A DNA stretch of 64,000 bases from Zanthoxylum bungeanum (taxonomy: Eukaryota; Streptophyta; Magnoliopsida; Sapindales; Rutaceae): NCBI GenBank assembly GCA_019454045.1, contig SKCR01017720.1, positions 62,001-126,000 of the forward strand, given 5' to 3'. This document shows, one piece after another, positions 56,583-64,000 of the stretch (its first letter is position 1; each line of letters starts with the position of its first letter). Below the pieces are notes generated by a model that searched no databases, was not told where the DNA came from, and was given only the letters and a program-made list of their open reading frames with translations. Position numbers and translations under genes: made by a program.

Positions 56583-58900
56583 TACGAAAACCGTTTTTCT
56601 GCAAAATGATGTAAAATACGTTTTTGACCGAACTGACCACCCAACACTTATGAGGACTACCCATGTCAGTCCCAATAGTGTTAGGGCAGTTCATGAGCTG
56701 CCCGAACAGTGACAAATTCACTGTTTGGACAGCCGTCACCTGGTTGGCTCAAAAGTCACCCGGTAACTCCGTTTTTCACCGTTTTCGCTTATTTCAACTC
56801 GAAAACACTTTCTGGTAAACAAATCCAATACATTCAAAGACATCATTTTCATCAATATAAACACCGATTTTCTAGATATGATCCAGAACACCAAAATGCC
56901 AATTTTTCATGCTTTAAATCCAAATTTTCAACATTAATCTCAACACCATCTCAAGTCACCACATATGAATCACCCAAGAATAATTCTAGGCATTCCAAGA
57001 GTGGTCATAACAGTCTATAATGGAAACATGTCATCAAATGAACAAATTGGATACTAAATACACTAATTACATCCAATATACTTCACACATGCTTCATTAG
57101 CTTCCAATCCATCATCAACAACCAAAAGCCCCAATTTTTCTGAATTGAAGGAACCCTATATCCTTTCTAAATCATCAAGAAATAAGAAACTAAATTTCCA
57201 AGCATAGGATTTTGAAGAATTACCTTAAATATCCTAAATCCTTAGTCTTTTTTTCTTGATTTTCCTTCTTTTCTTCATGGAATCTTCAAACCATTTTGAT
57301 ACCCATTTTTGGTATGTGTTTTGGCCAAGGTTGATGATGATTGAATGAAGAAAACAAATTTTTTAATTTAAAAGAAAGGAGACCGACTTTTAGGATTATT
57401 TTTGTCCTTTTGAAAATTTAATCAAATTAAATTATAATTAACTTTATGAAAACCAATCAAATTAGCACACATAAAGTATAATTAAATCATGCCATATGTT
57501 CCAATAATAATTGAACAAATTTCATAACATTTACGGAAAAAAGTTTAATTAATTAATTATTGAAATATTTAACAATTAAATATCCAAATAATCATATATA
57601 TAATAATTATTATATATAAGTATTTTTATTTGCAATAAATAAAAAATACATATATTTATGGCATGTGTCAAAATCTCATTTGACGAATAATTAATGTGGA
57701 TCTAATCGTATTTTGTATCAAATACAAATACACATTAATTACGATGGACCAAAATTGCCTCTATGCATGTGTTTTCGTTTGATCGATTAAACAATCCTAA
57801 TCAACTCATTTAATCTGGTGAAATATTATGAATAATCTGTATTATTCATAACGCGTTGCCCAAGTGCTCAACGAGTACACTTCATATTGTGGGACTCTCT
57901 AAGTTTAGGTTTATCCGTCACGAAATTCAATTTCGTGTCCATAATGCACCCATTCATGGATTATGACGACCACTGATAATCTCGCTAAACTATGCAAGTC
58001 GAGGTCATTGCATACGTATAATCCTCTGTCACAAGCTATCCATATTATAACTGGGGTATAGATAAAAATGTCAAACATGTTCAGTATAATATAGTCGACT
58101 TTCAATTTACGATCTCTAAATAACCCTCAGAATTGAATTTCGAAGTTATATCACGGCCATGGATTTACTAGATCGTAAACACGTGGGGATGCCTATGCCC
58201 TGTACATAGGACTGACAGATCCTATCTTGATACGCAATGGATATCATGAGCATCAGTCCACACCCAACGAACAGACGAAGGTCTGATTATGAATAGATCG
58301 TTGACGTGACTGCCATCAAAGTGTGGAGGATAACTCATATATCCCACTGTGGTATCTCAAGTCAAAGGACCACTATGCTTGCTTAACTCGAGAAGATTCC
58401 TATTGACGTTGGTGTATCATCTATTAGGAAATCTTCAGTGAGTCGTTCAGTGTCTTATCAAATAAACACCTACATGTCTATACGAGTCTCCGAGACTCAT
58501 GGTTCACTGGGATAAACCATCGGACCAAGTCACAATATACGACTTGTACTGGTCTCAGCGGATTTTACTAACCGACCCGTGTTAGTAAATCTTGACCAAG
58601 AACTTTATTTAAGGATATACTTCTTATAGTGCACTTCCCAATGTCAATTACAAACTACGTTGTAACTGCACACTATATTATAAATCATAGGGTCCTTATC
58701 TAATATACAAATATCACTAAACCAGATTTAGTTTCGATCTAATCATAATCAGATATTTAATCATAATTAGATCGAATAAGTGTATAAAAGACAAGGGTGC
58801 TACCATTAAATTAGTAATATTATGGAAAATAAAATTGCTTGTATTTATGAATCGAACATAAATACGATCAGAATTGGCACTCCGAGCACCAACCCTAACA
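56583..58900 (-). mobile_element. 3' LTR of LARD-like copy C (reverse)
   Basis: On the minus strand it begins TGTTAGGGTTGGTGCTCGG at 58900, after the polypurine tract (58901-58914, reverse of CAAGTGGGAGAAAT), and matches the copy A LTR closely for hundreds of bases. The lower end is near 56590 where Athila-like gag starts; the precise last base is not clear. No gene. Confidence 0.75.
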
Positions 58901-61900
58901 ATTTCTCCCACTTGCTCTAGTGCCAATCCACGGTATCATATATTCATCTCAATGTATATCACATACTATTGGCCCTTAAGAGCTCACCTTCAACTCAAAA
59001 GGTAGGCAACAACAAGTAAGCCCGCTTTAACAAATTGAGCCCATCCAACAAACTGAATCGTTTTCCTTAGCTAGCATCATTCATATTTTGTAGAATCCAA
59101 ATTCTACATCAATATGAATCAGACGCTATATCAGTATTGTGCTATAGCTACTGAGTTGTCTACATATTTAGAGATCAAATCCAAATATTGTAAGACAACC
59201 ACAAGCACAAAACTAATATCAACACTTCTAATCTATAGGGCCACTATGCAACTTCATAAGTCAATACTTCATAAGTTGCCACTGATAGTAGAACCAACGG
59301 TGACACTCCCACTGCATCTTTTCTGACTTTAAATGACGTAGACCATCTAACATCATAATTAGGATCAAAACTAATCTGACCTTATGGTTGCAGACTAAAT
59401 TCTCCATTAATAAGAAACTTGTTCTTAATATCTCAAAGATCACAAAGAGCATGTTTCAAGACCCATCATATGGTCTGCAGCATATCAAAATAACTCGTAA
59501 CAATTACGATTAAATTGACATTTTTAATCGCATTTAATATAGTATTCATTACGCTATCATCCTATGATGCATAAGATTGACTAGACATTTTAATCAATCT
59601 CTCTTTCGACAAAGGTATCATCCTTTACGAAAGATGAATACTATATATATAAAAGACATGTTAACTGTCAAACAGTTATACTAACTGTCATACAGATAGT
59701 CTTACTGTGTCCTTTATTAGATCATATCTAATACGCAACTAATGAGAGTATCTCACAAGTATCTTAGTTTTATATCATATATGAAACTTTATATCAAATA
59801 TAACAGAGACTGCTCCTACAGCTTTCACAGAGAAAAGAAGACTTAAGATATATATATATATATATAATGCTAGAAAGAAGTTTGTACGCTCCCACTGACC
59901 CTACTAACAAATATGTATTCTCTAAGCTCTGATAAAATCAGACAATCTGACTGTATCAAAATTAGAGAACACAAATTTTCGGAAAGCTTATCTGAGTCTA
60001 CAATAGGCTCCATAAGCCAGTATATCAAACTTTGATCTTAGCAGAATACAAACTCTAGGGCCATTCTAGAATGAACTCTTCAAACAAAGAAATCACGACG
60101 GATCTCTCATTCGAAGAAATCACTCAAGAACGCCACTTTGCATTCTTTAGCCAAAATACACAGTTTAATATCAACAGTAACCAACAAATCTTTAATTATT
60201 CAATTAGTACGACTAGAGATAAGTTTTCTCAAAATCTACAATAGATCATTGAGGATAACATTTCTCATTGTCATACTATAAAGGTCAAACCTTTATCAAT
60301 CTCACTTTGCTTTGCTGCGCAAACAATTTGCACATTTTATGAACTATTCATATCGAAAGCCTAATCAAGTTCAAAACTTGATCGTAGTAAGCTTTGAACA
60401 ATCTTAGATCTATGGTTCAATGCTAATTTCCGAAATCGATATCAAATATCGCTCCCACTATAAGTTACAGGATAATTTTCTTCGATAAGAAAATAACAGA
60501 ATCATTAAATATCAAATACTTTGTACACGATTCTGACATCCTATTGAACTTATACGAAAGATGTCTAAGGGTCTTTTCATCTTATTAATTATGTAGTTCC
60601 ATTATAGTTTATCATTCTCACAATTGACTTCAACAAGTCAAGTCTTTTCTACAATTGTCAACATCTGATGTTACACACCAAGTAATAAAATAATTTTATT
60701 ACTCAGGATCGTAGAAAAGATATTCCATTAAATAGAATACGATATTCTATTAAATAGAATAAATGATAAACTTTACTTGTACTTCCAAGGCGCAAGTACT
60801 TTCAATTATATAACAATTATATAAAAGAAAGTTTCAAATCTCAAACTTTTCAAGATTTAAATTTTCTACTATACATATGATATACGTATTTGTAGAAACT
60901 AATGGAACATAAATTAAAAGATGAATTAGTATTAATGGAGCATAACCCAAAGAGTATTGAAAACCAATTCGGTAACACTCAATATCAACGAATCAAATCA
61001 TATAAGATTTGATTACTCCCACTGACCAATTCCATCAAAATGGAATCGTGGAAGTTTAATATTAAGTAAGAATCAAATTCATTAAATAACTTTAGAACTA
61101 ATTGCCTCAAATTCATGTGTTTGATCATATCAAACATCCTCGAACAATTCAAAGACTCACAATGAATTTTAAAGTTACAGTTTTCAACACTACAAATAGA
61201 ATAACTTTGAACCATTCAAAATATTATATTCGCGTTTCATCAGAAAACATATTGAAAGTTCTCGAACAATTCAAGAAATTCAAGAAATTCTTTTAGAAAC
61301 TCGCAACTAACGCATGACAAATCATTAACTGAAAACCATCTAAGGCAATTTCTAATTCATTAAACTACATACATCCAATGTATTAGTCTAATAAATCTTG
61401 TGGTCCAATGACAATTATTGGTTAAATGAGATTTAATCACATCCTGAATACAATATTCATTAAATGGATAAGGATATGTGGTGTGAACTCGTATCAGACC
61501 ATCCTTTAGTTTACCGAATATTTTCTAATGTTCATCTTTAGATTAATGACACTACTAGTCATATTAAAAATATGTAACAATTATTTATTAAGAACAAGTA
61601 ACTATCCAATAGTCACAAGTTCTGATATCAAATATAAAAAACAATTATTAAACATTTTCTTAATTAACTAGACGGGAGATCTGATATCCAATACCTATAA
61701 TTGTCGTATTGTGAGAATCGATATTCTCTATACACAACTATACACATCTCTTTTCTTTGGCTTTATAATTTGCCTTCAATTATTCACAACAACTGCAAAT
61801 GATTGATTAGCAAAACGTGTCAGACACGTGACTTCTAAAAGTCACTAAAAGCGAAGACACGTCATTAAAAGATAAACAAACACTAAAGGGGTTTTCTTAA

Positions 61901-62982
61901 TGCCAGTCAAGAATCTCGAGACATGAACTATTCAAGTCAATTCTTACTGCATAAGAAACAATTCTTTCAAGACTATTATATCCTTAAAAGATATCTATTT
62001 AGATTATCTAATCGTGACTTTGTAACTAAGTCACTAACCATCTCGATTTTCAAGAAAATCAGAACAACAGTTCCCGATGGTTTGAACTAATCTAGCAATA
62101 TCTAAGTCTATTGTCTTTCTAGAACCTATTCTAGAAAAAACGCAACCATAAGTAAAGTCAGAAAACATATTCAAGTAATAAGCATACAGTGGATAAGAAA
62201 TATAATTCTATAAACAATATAGAATAAAATGAAAACGAAGCAGAATTTTCCATAAAATTACGCACTGCCTTAGTTATGGATTTTTAACCCAGCAGTGTTT
62301 CCCACTACTTTTCGTAATACCGTAATCCTCAATAGAGAACTGGAATTCAATAATTAAATCGAAGTCCATAGTGAGAGTATGATCTCATGAATATATTTCG
62401 ACTCACAGCTTTGACACGATTTCGCCTATGTATATTCATTAGATAGATAACTCAATGTCAATCACTCACCAGTGACTCCTGGTTTTGGTCCTGACAGTTT
62501 CTCGTAATGACAGTTTTGGCACGTTCACAATGAGGTGTATCAAGGCTTCACTTGTCAATAACAAACTCAAGCTACCGATGTAGTCCTGATTGCTTTGGCA
62601 CGTTCAGGATTTCCACTTTCACTTGAATTTATCCAGTATCAATATACAACCAGCATGGACAAAATCCCATAACCTACACCCTCACAGCTTTGGCACGATC
62701 TCGGATGCAGTTATAGAAAGATACCCATAAACCGTACTAATAAGACGGACCAAGAAACATGTATCCAATACACGTTACTTTAACAACCTTATTTTAAGCG
62801 GGGATTTTCCTTAAGGAAGCGTTGTTCCACATTAAATACAGAATTTTAATCAAATTCATTTTCTAAACAATTCAATTCTACCTATAGAAAATATAACTTA
62901 ATTTAAAGATTAAATTTCTGTTACGTTTCCCGTTAGCGTGGAATCGAAAAGTCAAGAAACGTATAGATTACAAGAATGTGTG
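58901..62982 (-). mobile_element. LARD-like copy C interior and leader (reverse)
   Basis: Minus-strand interior of about 4.1 kb without usable ORFs, colinear with copy A (1-2582 plus 6184-6408) and its leader (8870-9949). Four leader motif units, reversed, lie near 62405, 62515, 62593 and 62698 (GATCGTGCCAAAGCTGTGAG type). The block GGATTACGGTATTACG is at about 62310-62325. It shows the empty site for the hAT insertion of copy A near 59130. A TA repeat is at 59850-59868. Confidence 0.8.
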
Positions 62983-64000
62983 TGTTAGTGTCCTACACAT
63001 GCCACAAGATCACTAAGATGATTTGTGTGTGAAAAAATCAAAGACAAGTTGCGGGAATTAATTACTTTGATCGGATTTAGGATTTCAAAATTCATGGATG
63101 TAGAAGAAGCTCCAAGCCTTTGTAGAGTGTTTCCAACACTTGGGTGAGTTTCCCTATCACCTTGATTCACTCCTTATGTGCTAGCAAGAACAAAAATTGA
63201 AAGAAAATTTGCCCTCAAAGAGAAGCAAGGTTTCGACCATTGAGAGAAATGAGAGAGAGATGAAGTTTTGTGTTTTTGTTTTCCAAAAGCAATTACCAAA
63301 ATTCTTTTTCCAAAAAATGTATATACTTTTCAAAAGCAAAACTCAAAGTGTGTTGTACAAGAAACCTTTAAAAGCTCCCAACCACTTCCAACACTCAAAT
63401 GACTTATTGATGTAAGTTGGTGGGTCCAACACTTAAATTCAAAATTCAAATTGGGTTGCTCAACACACTTTGGGCTCGGGTTCGTTTAATCCGATTAAAA
63501 GAATTTTTTGTCGCGACGTAATTAAATCCAATTTAATTAAAAAATAAAGCCTCGTAAAATTATTATGAAAGTCACCTGCAAATTAATTCATAATGCGATT
63601 AATCCCAGATTAATTCATGATGCAATTAATCCCAGATTAATTTTCTCTCTGTTGATTAATCCCAGATTAATTCTTGCCGTAATTAATCTCAGATTAATTT
63701 TCTCTAACATAATTAATCCCAGATTAATTCTCTGTTCGAGTAAAATCTCATCAGTGAATCTTTGGAAAGCGACCCAAGAGATCCCTAGATATGTTGGCAG
63801 TAAATCTGGTTGTCGGACTATCCGAACACGTGCGTACCTAGTACCACGTTCTTACCGATTTACAAGACATGGTTGGCTTCTTGCAAAGCACCGTGCCTAC
63901 CCAATTCTCCAGAAATATTCAACGAAGAATATACAATCTTTATCAGGCGTAGTATACGAAGTATTGCATATTGCGATCCAGTATCAGATGTCACATGCTA
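62983..64000 (-). mobile_element. LTR of element-1 family, reverse, cut by window end
   Basis: On the minus strand it matches the later part of the element 1 LTR (for example the TGGAGAATTGGGTAGGCAC and GGATCTCTTGGGTCGCTT blocks) and ends ...GGACACTAACA at 62983. It has five AATTAATC-palindrome units (63600-63735) and a TCGCGA palindrome at 63511. No primer site follows, so it is a solo LTR or the 3' LTR of an element lying beyond 64000. Confidence 0.85.

Overview
This is AT-rich plant nuclear DNA, almost certainly from a eudicot. It is a nested landscape of transposable elements. Plant signs are Ty1-copia pol with tRNA-Met-type primer sites, Athila-like and chromovirus-like Gypsy remnants, hAT and CACTA transposons, an intron-containing ARGONAUTE relic and a plant LOG (cytokinin-activating) coding copy. 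No bacterial operon, rRNA, tRNA or CRISPR array was recognised. I cannot name the species.

Layout, left to right. 1-9949: a decayed, non-coding Copia derivative (LARD-like; copy A) carrying a hAT transposon (2583-6175, 8-bp target duplication). One LTR (from 6409) is followed by a second start of the same element, nearly identical to the window start. 10004-11932: an ARGONAUTE (AGO5-like, AGO1/5/10 clade) PIWI-region pseudogene with introns. 12785-14933: two CACTA termini and a Transposase_24 remnant. 14934-18803: a chromovirus-like Gypsy LTR and decayed interior. 18804-22681: a Copia LTR and an intact gag, cut off inside gag. 22682-24480: the most unusual segment, with a 182-codon ORF resembling the carlavirus cysteine-rich nucleic-acid-binding protein and a full-length intronless LOG copy with one nonsense codon, both just upstream of a Gypsy polypurine-like tract. 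24481-28447: Gypsy LTR with internal repeats, and the 3' end of another Gypsy. 28448-41775: an Athila-like LTR split by a complete Copia (29035-40218, target duplication GTCAG). 41776-44256: a naked Copia pol fragment. 44257-56582: a reverse Athila-like element whose gag is split by a second complete Copia (46042-56134, target duplication CGTAG) with a nearly intact pol. 56583-62982: a reverse LARD-like copy (C). 62983-64000: part of a reverse LTR of the 29-kb Copia family.

How the parts work together. The two complete Copia elements could once have supplied Gag, protease, integrase, reverse transcriptase and RNase H. The LARD-like copies share LTR and leader architecture with this group but keep no coding capacity, so they probably moved in trans. 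Nothing here looks like an intact host gene. The points of most interest are the virus-like plus LOG module beside retrotransposon 3' sequence, the AGO relic beside a CACTA end, the four-fold repeated leader motif shared by several Copia families, and the same CG palindrome recurring in unrelated LTRs.
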